From Acanthacorydalis orientalis (taxonomy: Eukaryota; Arthropoda; Insecta; Megaloptera; Corydalidae): DNA of 64,000 nt. A program made the translations under genes and the position numbers. This document shows positions 1 through 13,309 of the stretch, piece after piece. The stretch spans positions 16,660,810 to 16,724,809 of the forward strand of contig CM068322.1 of the NCBI GenBank assembly GCA_034766995.1, read 5' to 3'. The stretch's first letter is position 1. Each line of letters opens with the position of its first letter. The notes under the pieces were generated by a model. The model saw only the letters and a program-made list of their open reading frames with translations. It ran no database searches and was not told the origin of the DNA.

Positions 1-110
1 ATATATATACATATATGTATATATATATATATATATATACATACATATATGTATATATATACATATATGTATATATGTATATATATACATATATGTACAT
101 ATATATATAT
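1..110. repeat. (TA)n array with ATGTAT interruptions
   Basis: Imperfect TA dinucleotide array broken regularly by GTATAT and ACATAT steps. It reaches the left edge of the window, so its full length is unknown. Long IYIYIY reading frames over this and similar tracts come from the repeat and are not proteins. Confidence 0.95.
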
Positions 111-1299
111 TATTTGTCAAAATATAACAATGATAATCGAGTGAAATTCCAATATACAAACACACTTAGACATTTAATATAATTGAAAACGACGCCATGT
201 GTATTTAGGACATTGGTCAAGTGCATTTATAATGAAATTCATAAGTTGAACATTACGCCTCTGGGCACTCAAATCCTAAATTATACACTGCTGTAATCTC
301 ATCACACGCACATCATAGATCAAAGACAAGCAATGTTGTCTTAAATGTGCTCCTACAGGCACTAATAGTTCAGAAACCACAGAGCGTGTTAAAGTGCGTT
401 CCTTCGTTTATAGAGGGCCTCGGGGACATATGAAACGGCGAGCATGCAGGAAGTTAAGGTTTTCGGCGCAAACTTAACGAACGTTGTGCATGATGAAACC
501 GTCATGTTGCGTATTTCTCTCTGGTTTTGCGTTCGCAATAATTTGTCGGAATAATAGACACATACACACGGTGGTGATGTATTAGTTTAATTAAAACGTA
601 AATAAACTGAATTTAATATAATGTCATAGTTCATAAATAATTGTATTCCTTTGTCCATATGTTTATATATATATATATATATATATATATTTTCGTACAC
701 TAACAGTTAATTAATTCCAGTGTAGCGTACCAGCATTGGTACAATTATACATCAATCACGAAGAAGAATAACTTAATGTTTATATGTTTAGGAAAAACAG
801 CAGAAAAATGAGAAGTTATTCTTCTCTTCAGCCTTATAGGCAACATTTTCAATATTATAATCTTTTAGAGTGGCTGTATAATCTAATGCACATTTATTAT
901 TTTCCAACTTTTTAAGAAATCATATATTGTTGGTAAACTTCATCACATATTTCAATAAAACATAAATGGTTTTAACCTTGTTTATAATTAGGCAATAAAG
1001 TTGTTTTTATTTTAAAAAATCTTTCTGCTCAATTTAAAAGAATAAATTGTTAAAGACAATTCGGTTTCTACTTATTCCTCCATAAGTTTTGAAAATCAGC
1101 CATTTTACATGACTAAATTTTATTATTTATACCTGAATGAGCGGGGTTGTGATGTGTGCACACAAATACAGTTTTACTGTATAATAATAGCTAATGACCG
1201 GTATTAATAGAAATAAAAGAGAATATTATGAATTAGCTATTTTGAATTTTTAACTTTTCGGTTTTTTTTAGAAAATTGTTTCGAATTTTTTACTTTGAC
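111..1299. other. AT-rich unique DNA, no gene seen
   Basis: No coding, RNA or transposon signature recognised. Positions about 390-540 are richer in G+C than their surroundings and contain several CpG steps. A 26 bp (TA)n tract lies near 665-691. Confidence 0.5.
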
Positions 1300-1366
1300 T
1301 CATGGAATCCCTGAAGAAGTTGCATGGAACTCCAGGGTTCCGCTGGACCCAATTTGAGGAGCACTG
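1300..1366 (-). mobile_element. hAT-like terminal fragment
   Basis: Read on the minus strand, the end begins CAGTGCTCCTCAAATTGGG and continues into a GGAACCCTGGAGTTCC near-palindrome. This resembles the well-known hAT terminal style (CAGTG, TTCTCAAA, then CGGAACCCTGGGGTTCC). No partner end or transposase was found nearby, so this is a solo end or an old truncated copy. The 8 bp target duplication expected for hAT cannot be shown with only one end. Confidence 0.45.
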
Positions 1367-1606
1367 TTTTAGGTTGTTTTTTCTTTGAATATTATCAATA
1401 GACAGATTATCATTGCATGTTTTCAAAGTAGCCTTTTCATAAATTAAGCTCGATATTTTGTTTAATGCAGCTAGACTTTTGACAAGCCAAGTAGATATGC
1501 CTTTTTTGTCAATAATAAAATAAAGATGTTGATAAAAGTAACCATGTTTTTTGTCTATACTTTGCTAAATATGTTAAATGTAGTTCAATGGTATTAAAGA
1601 TTTTAA

Positions 1607-1611
<5 letters not shown>

Positions 1612-1646
<35 letters not shown>

Positions 1647-1651
1647 ATGTA

Positions 1652-1701
<50 letters not shown>
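1612..1701. repeat. (TA)n microsatellite, compound
   Basis: Two (TA)n runs separated by a short TTTGTATGTATATT interruption, about 90 bp in all. Confidence 0.95.
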
Positions 1702-1705
<4 letters not shown>

Positions 1706-1912
1706 ACTTTTGTACCATGTACATTTTTTTTCTAATATTTAGATGAAATATTATTTTTTTCTAACTACTATATTTAAAATTTATTTCTGTAAATAAAATA
1801 CATTTTTCTTTTTTAAACAATATTAATAACATTTTTACAACTTGTAATTTCTTAAAATATAAATGGCACTTGCTAATAGACACATATACATACATATATA
1901 CATACATACATA

Positions 1913-1945
<33 letters not shown>

Positions 1946-1949
<4 letters not shown>

Positions 1950-2047
1950 GAATTTCAACGAATATTTCTTCTGTTGCTTTTTTATTTCGAAACTAAATGT
2001 TATCTGTCTGTGGTATAATTACCATACAGTAGAATAACATAAGGGGA
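1946..2047. repeat. ~100 bp dispersed repeat, copy 1
   Basis: Starts ATCAGAATTTCAACGAAT directly after a (TA)n run and ends near ACATAAGGGG. It is almost identical to 3827-3927 over about 100 bp, differing at only a few positions. The shared (TA)n on the left suggests the unit includes the microsatellite. Family not recognised; no reading frame in it. Confidence 0.8.
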
Positions 2048-2665
2048 AGGAAGTTCAAAGGGTCTTCTATGTTCATGAATTATAAAAATTACGAGACCAA
2101 CTGGAACGTAGAGAGAATTTCTATAGCTATTTTCTACCTGTGGGGCCCCTATATTAAATAATATATTTTATTAACAATATGCCAGAGCAATCAATTTAAG
2201 CTCCAAAAAATAATTGTAAGGTTAACATTTTCGGTCTAGATATTTTTTTAAAAATTTAATCATTATTTATGACATTTAATGTTTAGTTTGTATTTGAAGA
2301 AAAATGTAAATTTTAGCTGCCCATACACATACAACAAATGGAATAATTTGAATACCGCCGTACAGATAATTTCAACACTAATATCTCTTAAATTATTACC
2401 ACATTAACCATTGAAAATAATTATTCATATAGTCATTCATTTATTGAATTGACCCTAATGTATTCTTAATTGATCTTAGTTCATTCTCAAGACAATGAAA
2501 TCATTAATTCATTACATTAACTTAAAAATATTCATTTTTTACTTTGATGAGTATTTCAAATAATTAACACTTTATTAATAAATAAATTGAGTGAATGAAA
2601 ATCAAAATCAATTGACCTCAAAGTAATTGACAGTTTGGTGTATTTTCTGTAAAAATAAATTGTGG

Positions 2666-2706
<41 letters not shown>

Positions 2707-3278
2707 ATATAAATAGAGCCCACAAATAAAAGATAAATCAAACCTCGTTAATGTAAATATACTAAATATGTTTTTCGATGACAACATGGCCGTAGATTAT
2801 AATGCGTTGATAATAATTTCAGGAAGTAATTAAGATAAGGATAGCGATTTTAAGTTAAAAATGTTTAATCTGAGCGGTTTAATTAAGATAAACCGTACAG
2901 TACGCGTCTTGTTAATGTGTTTAATGTCATTAAATTCGATAATGGATCGCATGTACGAGGATCAGAACTCGATCGTAACATTTACTCAATTTTTTTTGTT
3001 TTATATTTAATATGTTTACAACAAATGTTCGCACAGAAAGAAAATAACGTTATTCTATTTTTTGAATCCTTTATTCGATATATCATTATTTTGAAATTTG
3101 TGTGATTGATTGCGTTACTCACAAAAGAAAATCTGTTATGTGTAATGTTATCAGATATCCTTTCGATAAGGTTCATTCAACCATTCGAGATATATTGCTG
3201 TATGGAGTTGATTTAGGTTAATTGTAGATTTTCATTTGCAGATAGATTTTCTCTAACACACATACACACACGTCTATG

Positions 3279-3280
<2 letters not shown>
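2048..3280. other. AT-rich unique DNA, no gene seen
   Basis: Contains a 35 bp (TA)n tract near 2668-2702. No credible exon, RNA gene or transposon end recognised. Small open frames here are not supported by any motif. Confidence 0.5.

Positions 3281-3332
<52 letters not shown>
3281..3332. repeat. (TA)n microsatellite
   Basis: About 52 bp of uninterrupted TA repeats. Confidence 0.95.
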
Positions 3333-3335
<3 letters not shown>

Positions 3336-3784
3336 AAAGCATAATTATGTACATATAAACGCTTCTATTAGTCGTAATGAAATCTATGACACTAAAAAAT
3401 ATTCTACAATACTGCGTGCCTCCTGTTTTTTCGGTAATTAAACATATTTCTCATTTATTTAATGGCTCCATTTTAATAAATAGATAATGGTAATTAAATT
3501 ACTTAATAAATTACTTTTATTATTATTTTATTTTTTAATATTTAATAAAAATTAAATATAGACACATAAATATGTTTTTAATGTCTTATAAAACTTTATC
3601 AACCTGTTTCCTACCGTGGTCCCCTTCCGACCTTGTTTCCATCTTGTAACCCCCTGTCCTACCGGTAGAAAGTTAACTATTTTAATGTTTTGTTTGTAAA
3701 TAGAACATGTTTTATTATAATATTTATAATTTATACAAAATACAATACTTAAAAAAATATACTTTAAGTATATCTTGATCAATG

Positions 3785-3788
<4 letters not shown>

Positions 3789-3831
<43 letters not shown>

Positions 3832-3924
3832 ATTTCAGCGAATGTTTCTTCTGTTGCTTCTTTATTTCGAAACTAAATGTTATCTGTCTGTGGTATAATT
3901 ACCATACAGTAGAATAACATAAGG

Positions 3925-3998
<74 letters not shown>
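3789..3998. repeat. Repeat copy 2 flanked on both sides by (TA)n
   Basis: (TA)n at 3789-3826, the second ~100 bp repeat copy at 3827-3927 (direct orientation relative to 1946-2047), then (TA)n at 3929-3998. The copies diverge at the right junction: here a (TA)n follows ACATAAGGGAC, whereas copy 1 continues into unique DNA. Either the microsatellite arose at the repeat edge or the repeat moved together with it. Confidence 0.8.
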
Positions 3999-4001
<3 letters not shown>

Positions 4002-4359
4002 CCTGCTTGATGACCAGAAACAAGCTTTTTTATATCCGGTTCTATTGCTATGAAGGATAACCGAAGATCATCTCCCCATTATGTTAAGGCAATTCCCTGT
4101 TAGGCTGAGTAAATAATTCACACTACCGAAACCTGTTTCTACCAAATACGAAGTAGGAAATGCCATGAAAAACAATTTTGCTTTATCTCAAAGCTGTGAA
4201 ACCTTTTTAGGTATTGTACTCTTGATCCAAAAATGGTGTTTTTCTTGATTGAACGTTGTATTGGATACTATGGTGCTCTGTAGCTCTTTGAGAGCTTCTT
4301 AAATTCTATTGGTCTTCACTTCTCTATTCACTTCACTTCTCTGTTTTCTTTATTTCATA

Positions 4360-4482
4360 CTTCTCTGTGTGGTCCCCTAATTTCGTGCCGTGCCCTTCCT
4401 TTTATGTGATTGTAACCTGTAGCTCCCTTGGAATATCCACAGTGTCCCTGTGGGCCATATAACACCAGGTTAAGAAACTTTG
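4360..4482 (-). mobile_element. Possible hAT-like end, degenerate
   Basis: The minus strand reads GTTTCTTAACCTGGTGTTAT followed by GGCCCACAGGGACAC, which resembles hAT ends of the form TTCTTAACCTGGGGTCC. The CAGTG terminus is not intact and no partner was found, so this is weak. A 73-codon open frame over this stretch has no recognisable domain. Confidence 0.25.
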
Positions 4483-7010
4483 ATATACATAATGAAGTGG
4501 TGAGCAAAACATAAAGAGGAGAGCAAAACTGTGAAAATAAATCATTATTAATGCGTTGAAAATTTGTAAACTTCATCTCACTCTCTGTCTCACTGTAAAC
4601 TTTCTAACATGTTCTGATTGGTTCTTTTTAAAAGTTTTTTAGTGAATTTTCCACTAGAAATATTGATCCGCTCATTCTATTCTAAAAAGAATATACTTCT
4701 AATGTTTATTTGATTTTTGTTCAGATTTTATTATAGATTGAACGCAATCTTACAAATTCAACTCGGTGTCGAATATGATAATTTCCTGTACAATTTCCTT
4801 CGAAATTAGACTAAGTGGATAATTTATTTTTAAATAAAAAAAAATCAAAATTATTTATTAAATATGACGAACTGACTCAACTTTGAAATTATTTTTTATA
4901 ATTTTTATCAGTGTTTGAAACTGATCTTTTTAAGAATGTCTAGTCTTACGCATTTTCTTTCTCATTTTGCAATGAATGTTCAAAAAAAGAATAAGATGTA
5001 TATGTGTTTCTTAAACGATTCTACAAATAAAAAAATAGATATTTATTCTATAGCTTTCGAAGAAATTATACCAGAATATTGAAAAATTGTATTTCTGAGA
5101 AATCACATTTAAAGTTCATACAAAATAATCTTAAGTATTTATAACAACCAGGCCTATAATCCTCTTATTTTCTACGTATTTTCTCTTTTATATTTTTTTT
5201 ATTATTTGTATAAATTATAACTTTATTTTTTTATCATTAAATATCATTATTAATTTTTTTACCCTTTTTCTCTATTTAAACAGTGACTATAGTTTGAGCA
5301 GTCTGTAGTAAAAATATTTTTGGGAATAGAAAACTAGGTAATGTAAATATATATATATATATATATGCTGATGGCATTTTTTTTACAAAAATGTGTGTAT
5401 TTTTTCATTAATTTTTTGTTCGGTTTTATTTCGGAATTTTCATTGAGCAGTAAGTTTGCTCTAGTAGCTAGAAAATTTTGCAAACATACTATTGAGAGTT
5501 TTCTTTTGAAAAGGTAAACAATATCATTATAATATTTATCTAATCAATTATTTTTTTGCAGATATGTATGTTTTGAAAAGTATGAAAACTTAATAGTAAT
5601 TGTTTTATTTTTCTATGGCGTAAAATCTTTTATTTAATTATATAAGTAATACTAATTTTAAAGTATCAATTATCTTAATTACAATAATTCAGTTTTTGTT
5701 TTTTTTTTTCAAAAAAAAAAATCATTAGCATTAATTTACCAGGAATCTTTCAGCACTTAAATTTCATTGTAAAATTCTTGAAAATAAAATTTAAATTTAA
5801 ATTAACATTAAATTACATACTTATTCAAATGGCACACACGACAAAAATAAAATTTATATTTTCACATGAACGAACAATATTATTTATAAAGCTGACGAAC
5901 CTTATTATCCTTTTTCAGTAATTATTGATGTACGGTCTTAAAATATATGAAGTCTATTAAAAATCTAATTAATAGGTAATAAAATTTTTGAGCGTCGAGT
6001 CCTGTTACCTAATCTCTATGTAATACAATTCCATTGTAATACAGGAAATACACAATATAGACTTACAATACTTATCCAAATAAGCGATTCGTAGAATTCG
6101 AAGAGAGCGAGAATTTATAAAGCGTGAAATAAGAAATTCGGTACACGATGTCTGAACTAAGTACTTTACAGAATTTTCCGGTACGTCTGTCCGTTGTGCA
6201 TACATATTTATTATATATATATACATATATATGTGTGTGTGTGTCTGTCTGTCTGTCTTCATGTTGGATAGAAATCGTTATAACATTCTACATTGAGCTG
6301 ACAATAATAAACGTAAAACTATACTCGAAAACGTTATGTGTTTTATTAAAATGATTCTTATTTTGTATTGTTCTTTCTTCTTTTAGAATTTTTTTGCACA
6401 GTTCAGCGTAACGTTTGATAACAAAGAACGAAGCTCGTTGCTGATCGTGGATATCAAACATTTTCATTTTTTTTTATTGTAATCCGACTCAGTTCGTGGC
6501 TAATAACTAGCTTTGTATCGTTCATGTATTTGGATTTACATGTACTGTAATCATATCATATTTACTAAACTTACGGCCTAATATATTAATTCGAATATAA
6601 AATAACATCTGTAGAGAAAAATCTCTTTTTTTATTAGCATTTTTTTACATAAGTTACGAATTGAATTTAAAATTGCTATTAATGTAGGCCAGCTATCCGC
6701 CTATTTTGTGTTATGTTATTTCAATTGACATCGGTGTGTCATTCGAACATTGTAGATTTAATTACAATGAAAAACATAAAAGAACATATTTGTGAGGAAA
6801 TAACTAATATGTGAATTTATAAAAAATGACGGAGTGGTAGAAAGTGAATAGAACGGAAATTTGTAACCAGGATAATGTCTTTATTGCTATTATTATTAAT
6901 TTTAAGTGTAATTTTATTTTTGCATCTATTAAATGAATATAATATTTTTTTATATTTGTATAAATAATAGATATAATACACAGAAATATTCAAGTAGAAT
7001 ATGAATTTTA
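4483..7010. other. AT-rich unique DNA, no gene seen
   Basis: Long AT-rich stretch with many homopolymer runs, a short (TA)n near 5348-5366 and a (TG)n/(TCTG)n patch near 6230-6260. No exon with splice context, RNA gene or transposon terminus recognised. Confidence 0.5.
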
Positions 7011-7183
7011 TTGAGCTGGAACAAAAGTTCGTAGCGTTTTCCAAAAGATTACATTAATCGCAGTTTCGTACCCCGCTCAATTATATGAAATGACTCTATA
7101 TGTGTTAATTTAACAGGTGACATTTCAATGTTTTTTCTTTGCTATTTTTGTGAATTTTAAATCTGTTAAATTGAAAATTGAAA

Positions 7184-8819
7184 ATGGAAGAATATAGGAT
7201 GCATTCTCGTCATTTGATGCTGTTTTATTTCCGAAGAGGGAAAAGCGCGCAGAGACAGCAAAAAAGATATACTCCGTTTATGGAGAAGGTGCCGCAGCTG
7301 GTAGTACTGTTTGAAAGTAGTTCGCTTGCTTCAGAGATGGAAAATTCGACCTAGAGAATCGAGAGCGTTCCGGTAGACCTGCAATTGTTGATAATGACAA
7401 AATTGCAACACTTATTGAAAATAATCAACGTGACACGACACGAGATTTCTCAGAGATACACCTACACTATCTCTCGAGATACCTATCTCTTAAGAGTGTA
7501 GTGAGGCATTTGGAGACACATGAATATGTGAATCACTACGATGTTTGGGTGCTTCATTATTTGACCTGAATGAAATTTAATGAAACACATTTCCATCAGT
7601 GATTCACTCTGTAAAAGAAACCAAAACGAGCCAGTCCACAGTACATAACCCCATATTTTTATTGTTTACCACATATTTGAAACTTCGTGAGTGGCTTCAT
7701 TTTGACGAGTCTACCACACTTTTCCTCTGCGAAAATTCTCGGTAACGCTGCGTTTTCAAACACTTTTTTTTTTGTCAGACTGGCAATACGGCGCAATATT
7801 TTTGTCAAACATGGCAATAGCCGGTAATAAAATATACTCATCTATCACGTGTGATTTTTTGCCGACACGTGGTCATCACCATACCGGTTATCGTAAAAAT
7901 GACATTTATTTATTTAACAATCTTGCAAAAATTAAACCTATGGTGATCACAAAACACAACCTCGTTATTTCGACATGTAGCAGGCGGTAGACTTATCGAT
8001 GGTCGGATTGTTTCTGTAGGTCAAGTTTTGTTTCGTATTTTTTATCAAATTGTCCTTCAATTCCACTGCAAAAAAAGTATGATGTCATTCCATTATGTAA
8101 CGTTATAAAATTGACACGTTTCGGAATCACGCGTTTGGAAACGCAGCGTTACCGAGAATTTTCGCTGAAGAAAAGTGTGGTGGACTCGTCAAAATGAGCC
8201 ACTCATGAAGTTTCAAATATTTGGTAAACAATAAAAGTAAGGGGTTATGTACTGTTGACTAAGCCGTTTCTGAAATAATCAATCATGGACGATGAAAAAT
8301 GGATTGTGTGCAATAATGTGGATTAAAAAAGTCTTGGGGAATATGAAATGACCTTTCGTTATCTATTGCAAAAGCGGGTATTGATCCGAAGGTGATGTTG
8401 TGTATTTGGTGGAATTGGAGAGTTGTTGTTTATTATAAGCTTCTCCCAAATAATCAGATTATGAATTCGGAGAATTATCGTACTCAGTTGGACTAATTAA
8501 AGGCGGCAATCAATAAAAAGCGTCCAGAATTAACCAATCGGAAAGAGTATCCTGTTTCCACCAAGCCAACGTCAGATCTTATGTCTCTTTGCAGGCCCGA
8601 CAGAAATTAGTACAGTTTGGCTGGAACGTCCTACCTCACCCACCATATTCATCTGATGGAGCACTTTCAGATTACCATTTGTTTCGGCCCCTACAGAATT
8701 CTCTTAATGAAAAAAAATTCACTTTCCTGGAAGTTTATAAGAACAACCTGGTTCAATTCATCGCCCAAAAAGATGCTAAGTTCTGTGAGGATAGAATTAT
8801 GAAACTACGTGAAAGATAG
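7184..8819 (+). pseudogene. Mariner transposase relic, split by insertion
   Basis: A cut-and-paste DDE transposase that would bind the element's ends and catalyse transposition in the nucleus. Starting at the ATG at 7184 the N-terminal DNA-binding part can be followed through several frameshifts, including FDLENRERSGRPAIVDN. The frame reaches KRNQNE just before the insertion at 7633 and resumes with PFLK after 8260. The first catalytic Asp is visible in DDEKWIV (about 8287-8307). The second motif, normally HQDN, reads HQAN (about 8559-8570), so the Asp is replaced by Ala. The third Asp is present in LSDYHLF (about 8665-8685), the spacing fits DD34D, and the frame ends at 8819. Stops, frameshifts and the missing Asp make it non-functional. 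Confidence 0.9.
7633..8260. mobile_element. 628 bp foldback/MITE-like element inside the mariner
   Basis: Long terminal inverted repeats of roughly 130 bp (about 7633-7770 and 8132-8260), at about 90% identity by eye. The outer ends are AGTCCACAGTACATAACCCC and GGGGTTATGTACTGTTGACT. Flanking AGCC at 7629-7632 and again at 8262-8265 looks like a 4-5 bp target duplication; removing the element and one AGCC restores mariner codons N-E-P-F-L across the junction. The central ~360 bp shows no transposase motif, so it is non-autonomous. Superfamily not recognised: the ends are not TTAA-piggyBac, not TA-mariner and not typical hAT. Confidence 0.88.
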
Positions 8820-8933
8820 CGAAAGATAATGGTTAAAAATGGCATATATGTATTAGAATAAATATATGTACAAATAAGTAAACACTGGCTTTGAATTTCA
8901 CCTTAAAAACTTGAACTTTGTTCCAACCTAATA

Positions 8934-10776
8934 AATAAAATCAGGTATACAAAAAAATAAATCAGGGAACCACCTTCACAGATCGCAATCACCATTACTT
9001 TTTTATTGAAACATATTGTGTTGTACATTTATACAATGACATTTTCGCCCTTATTAGGATACAGATATTCAGAAGAATTTTGAACATTTCGGTAAGAAAT
9101 ATTTTAGTGTTTGATAAATTGTTTATAAAAAATCGCATTATTTAAAAATAGTTACATGTTTTATAATATATTTAAAAACATAGAAAGTGTTTACATAATT
9201 ACATTTTTCAAATATGAACGATTACCTTTTGTTATAAAGATATATTGATTTGTTGAAAGCCATTGAAGAGAATATCTCAATTTCAGATATCATGTCTCGT
9301 GTCATAATGTCAATTAAGCAGATCTACACAAAATTGAAAAGAAATTTAAAGACCAATATTAAAGAAGATAAATTCTTTTATTTAAAAGAATTTAATAGAA
9401 TTAGAGAAATAATTCACGAGTGATACAGAGATGACTAGATATTTATATTCAAATAAATAATAGTATTAATCAATTAAAGAAATGAATATAACAAATTATT
9501 CCTTTTTAGTGCTAATTTCAAACCAAGGTATAATAATAATAGAACCCAAATCAGTAAATAAAACCGTAAAGTTCTTTCACGGAGAAAAATACTCATAAAG
9601 TTAATAGCTTAGGTGTTTATGATAAAATTAAGGTTATTTTATTTTGTCCCTTTTACACTGAAGCTCTCTTGGGATTTAATATATTTTTGTGCAATTTACT
9701 AAAACCTAATTTCGTGTAAACCGCATTCTTAACAATAAGAACTCCAAAATATAAGCACCACACTTGATTTTAATTCTTAACATGTACATACAGAATCATT
9801 CTTAAAGTATACATTTTTTGATAATTCATATTTTATTTTATATAAAGTGACTAACTTTATTTTATTATAATTATATTAGCAACAAACTCTGTTTTTTTTT
9901 GAAACTATTTTCAAACATTTACATTTTCCGGTGATAATACTGTTTTTAATCATTTATTTCTTTAAAATTAATAAATTAATTTATTATTCGTTTAGATTTT
10001 ATAGTTGTCGAAAAATAAATAGAAATTTTATTTTCTCTTAAATTTATTATAACAAGTATTTGAAAGTGTAATATCAGATAACGAATTTGGGACTTACATT
10101 ATAAAAATATATTTTAGTGGATATTTCGAGCTCATATATGAGAACCTTGTATGTGAGCTAGATGTATGGTATATTAAAATATTATAAATTCCAATAAAAA
10201 TATGCAAAATTTATGGAATTATATTTTTATAAAGCGGTTATTTCGGGGTTTAAAAAGTAATTTATGTTCGTGAAAATTTTTTAAATTTCTTTTTTTTATT
10301 AAAATAAATATATTTTTTAAATATGTTCATTTCAACAATTATATAAGGATAATTGAATAAGTTAGTTTCGATTGCATAAATGTCATCAATTTTATTTAAT
10401 AAGAGCACAAATATTTCTTCAAAATCTTTTTCTTAAATGTTTCTTTCTGTTCTCTTTTTTTTAAAAAATATCGTATTGTTTATAATACACTTCTCAATCA
10501 TTTCACGATCAAATATATATATTTTTCTATATTTTAATATTGAATTCTAAAGAATGGTATGTCTTAAAATGCATAATGTTAATAGAATAACATTTTTTTC
10601 AAACTGAAATCATTTTTATGGGTTCATATTGATAACATCAACATTAAATAGATTAAATCGATTTGCAGTAAATAATATTAGACCAGCCTGTCGTTTACCG
10701 GAAATTGGATTACATTTTCTGAACGCTTCCTGATTAAAACATTTAAAATACTGCGAATACATTTTGTACTGTACAC

Positions 10777-10817
<41 letters not shown>

Positions 10818-12144
10818 CACATATGTATATACACACACACACACACATACGTATACAACCACATCAAAAATATTAAAATCTATATTTTCGAAATGGATGA
10901 TACATAAGTGGTTATTGATTGAAATATTCATTCTAATTCTATTAACGAAACATTCTGTTGTATAATATTATTTTATAATTGGCGTTTGTAAAACATTGTA
11001 CAATATATCTCCTTCCTTTTAATATAATGTCATCAAAAGAGAGACAACAATTAAGGAAATAAGTAATGAGAAATTAGAATATTAAAATGATTCTTAGATA
11101 AATACAAGCTGTTTATATAATAGAAAATTAGGTGGAATTCTCTGTATAATTATTTTTTATATTTTTCGTTAATGGATTAAAAGTATTAGCAGTCGTTGAT
11201 TTTTGAAAAATAATATCTTTATTTTCAACATAGTATATAATACAAGTAGTATTTTTTTTAAAGAGTCTTATTGTATTATATTTTTGGTTATTTGGTAATG
11301 TTTTAACTCGATGTTTATTATGTATGTTGTTTCGTAGTTTTATTTCGTACAGTGTTTTTAACAAAATACTTTGGTGGATAAGATGAAAGTAATGTAATAG
11401 AAATCAAAAAGTCAATTATCAACTTGTTATAGTCGTAGAAAACTATGTTTTTTATTCATTCGTTACTTTTTTTAACATTAACAAAAAATAACATAAAACA
11501 GTTACAATGTGGTAAAAGACTGATACTACTTTCGACTTGTAAGTTATCTTTAAATAGTTTTAATCAATATAGAATTACTCATTCAATTTAACAGTTAAAT
11601 TTCAAGTGTGAAACTAATCTGATCAAACTACTTGTAGATGACGGATATGTCGAAATTAGTTTTAGTAGCAAGCATCAGTTTACAGGAACATTGGATATAT
11701 TTGGTTATTTATATTTTCATTATTTCTACTTACAGTTAGTTATTATAAAATTAATATATTTTTTCAGGTACATTTTTAGCTATTTATTTAAATCGATATA
11801 TCATTTTGATTAACGTTACTTTCAAAAAAAAAATTTCTTTCATTAATTATATATGACTAAACGGTTAAGACCCTTTAAAACAAATTTTGATTAATAATAG
11901 TAGTACAGTGTTACTAAAAAAATAATTGGTTTGGACAATTAAGATTCACTTCAATAATTGTATTTTATAATACATACATATATACAAATACATAAAACAT
12001 AATTGCATACATCAGTTAATGACTATTCTATTTGTTGCATTTTCAATCATCGTTGGCTTTTAATGTGCTTATGTTTAATATTTGACACATGAAATCTTTT
12101 TAAAATTAGAATTGATTAAAAAATATAAGCATTATATTTTTTAT
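8934..12144. other. AT-rich unique DNA, no gene seen
   Basis: No exon, RNA gene or transposon terminus recognised over about 3.2 kb. A compound (TA)n/(CA)n tract lies at 10783-10850. Open frames of 60-85 codons here have the composition of AT-rich noncoding DNA. Confidence 0.5.
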
Positions 12145-12315
<171 letters not shown>

Positions 12316-12584
12316 TACGATATTCACATACATACATTATTGTTTGTGAAAATAGAATAGGTAATAATCTTGGAATGAAACAAACTAAATGTCTGTCTTT
12401 GTTTCGGATGAAACGAACTTAAAGATATTCACGTATAACATCATATATTTGGAGGAAAATGTATGTAAATAAAATCAGCAGTTCGAAGAAAGGTATCTCG
12501 CTATGAGATACAATGGGTACGATATCTAACGTTGCATGTTTTTTTTTTGCTGATGGATTCTGTTATATATATATATATATATAT

Positions 12585-12821
12585 TGTTGCTCTGTCACTT
12601 GGATATCAAGGTGTACGGGTCACTTGAACATCAAGCCCTTCTGCATCGCCAGTGTTGCGGAACTAAATTTCACAGGAACTGTTGTAGTACTCTTAACACG
12701 GCATGCCAACAATCCGTACCGTTTTTAAATCCCTTGATCTACTTTTCTTCGTGTGACAGGTTTCATCTTAACGTCTTTGTGTCGCAAAAATCCTTGTTTT
12801 CATTTAAAATAAAAATTAATG
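12585..12821. other. GC-richer island between (TA)n arrays
   Basis: About 240 bp of complex, less AT-rich sequence lies between (TA)n tracts at 12565-12584 and 12822-12939. Both overlapping forward open frames run into microsatellite DNA and neither has a recognisable domain. Origin unknown; it could be a fragment of an old mobile element or a retained unique segment. Confidence 0.35.
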
Positions 12822-12939
<118 letters not shown>

Positions 12940-13128
12940 TAATAGGAGACTTTATAAAATTATTTCCGTTATTTTCGATAATCTAAAACAATTTGTGACA
13001 TTGACATAAAGTAGACATTTTTCATTAATTATATTTTGAAATCTGTTTATGGCACCGGTTTTATTAAAATTTATATTTTGTGTAGAAATGTAAAAATTGC
13101 ATATTTACTCAACCGTTTGTGTGTGTGT

Positions 13129-13154
13129 TTATATATGTGTATATAAATATATGT

Positions 13155-13198
<44 letters not shown>

Positions 13199-13272
13199 AC
13201 ATATATATATATATATATACATATAGATATAGATATATATGTGTATATATATATATATGTGTATATATATAT

Positions 13273-13308
<36 letters not shown>
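13129..13308. repeat. Complex TA/GTATAC array with higher-order units
   Basis: A ~180 bp array. From about 13239 a ~20 bp unit (GTGTATATATATATATAT) repeats at least three times, so a minisatellite-like period is layered on the dinucleotide. Open frames here on both strands are artefacts of the repeat. Confidence 0.9.
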
Positions 13309-13309
13309 G

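Larger units (their letters stand above)
7011..8931 (+). mobile_element. Mariner element interrupted by a foldback insertion
   Basis: Terminal inverted repeats are TTGAGCTGGAACAAAAGTTC on the left and, read inward from the right, TTAGGTTGGAACAAAGTTC. Both are flanked by TA (7009-7010 and 8932-8933), the target duplication of Tc1/mariner elements. The span is 1921 bp; removing the 628 bp insert and one 4 bp duplication leaves about 1.29 kb, the normal size of a full-length mariner. The transposase relic is annotated separately. The exact subfamily is not certain. Confidence 0.9.

Noticed and set aside
4355..4576. 73-codon minus-strand frame as a gene
   Set aside because: It overlaps a stretch resembling a hAT terminus and has no domain.
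7659..7990. Open frames of 60 and 72 codons on opposite strands
   Set aside because: They lie in the inverted ends and interior of the foldback element at 7633-8260; no motif.
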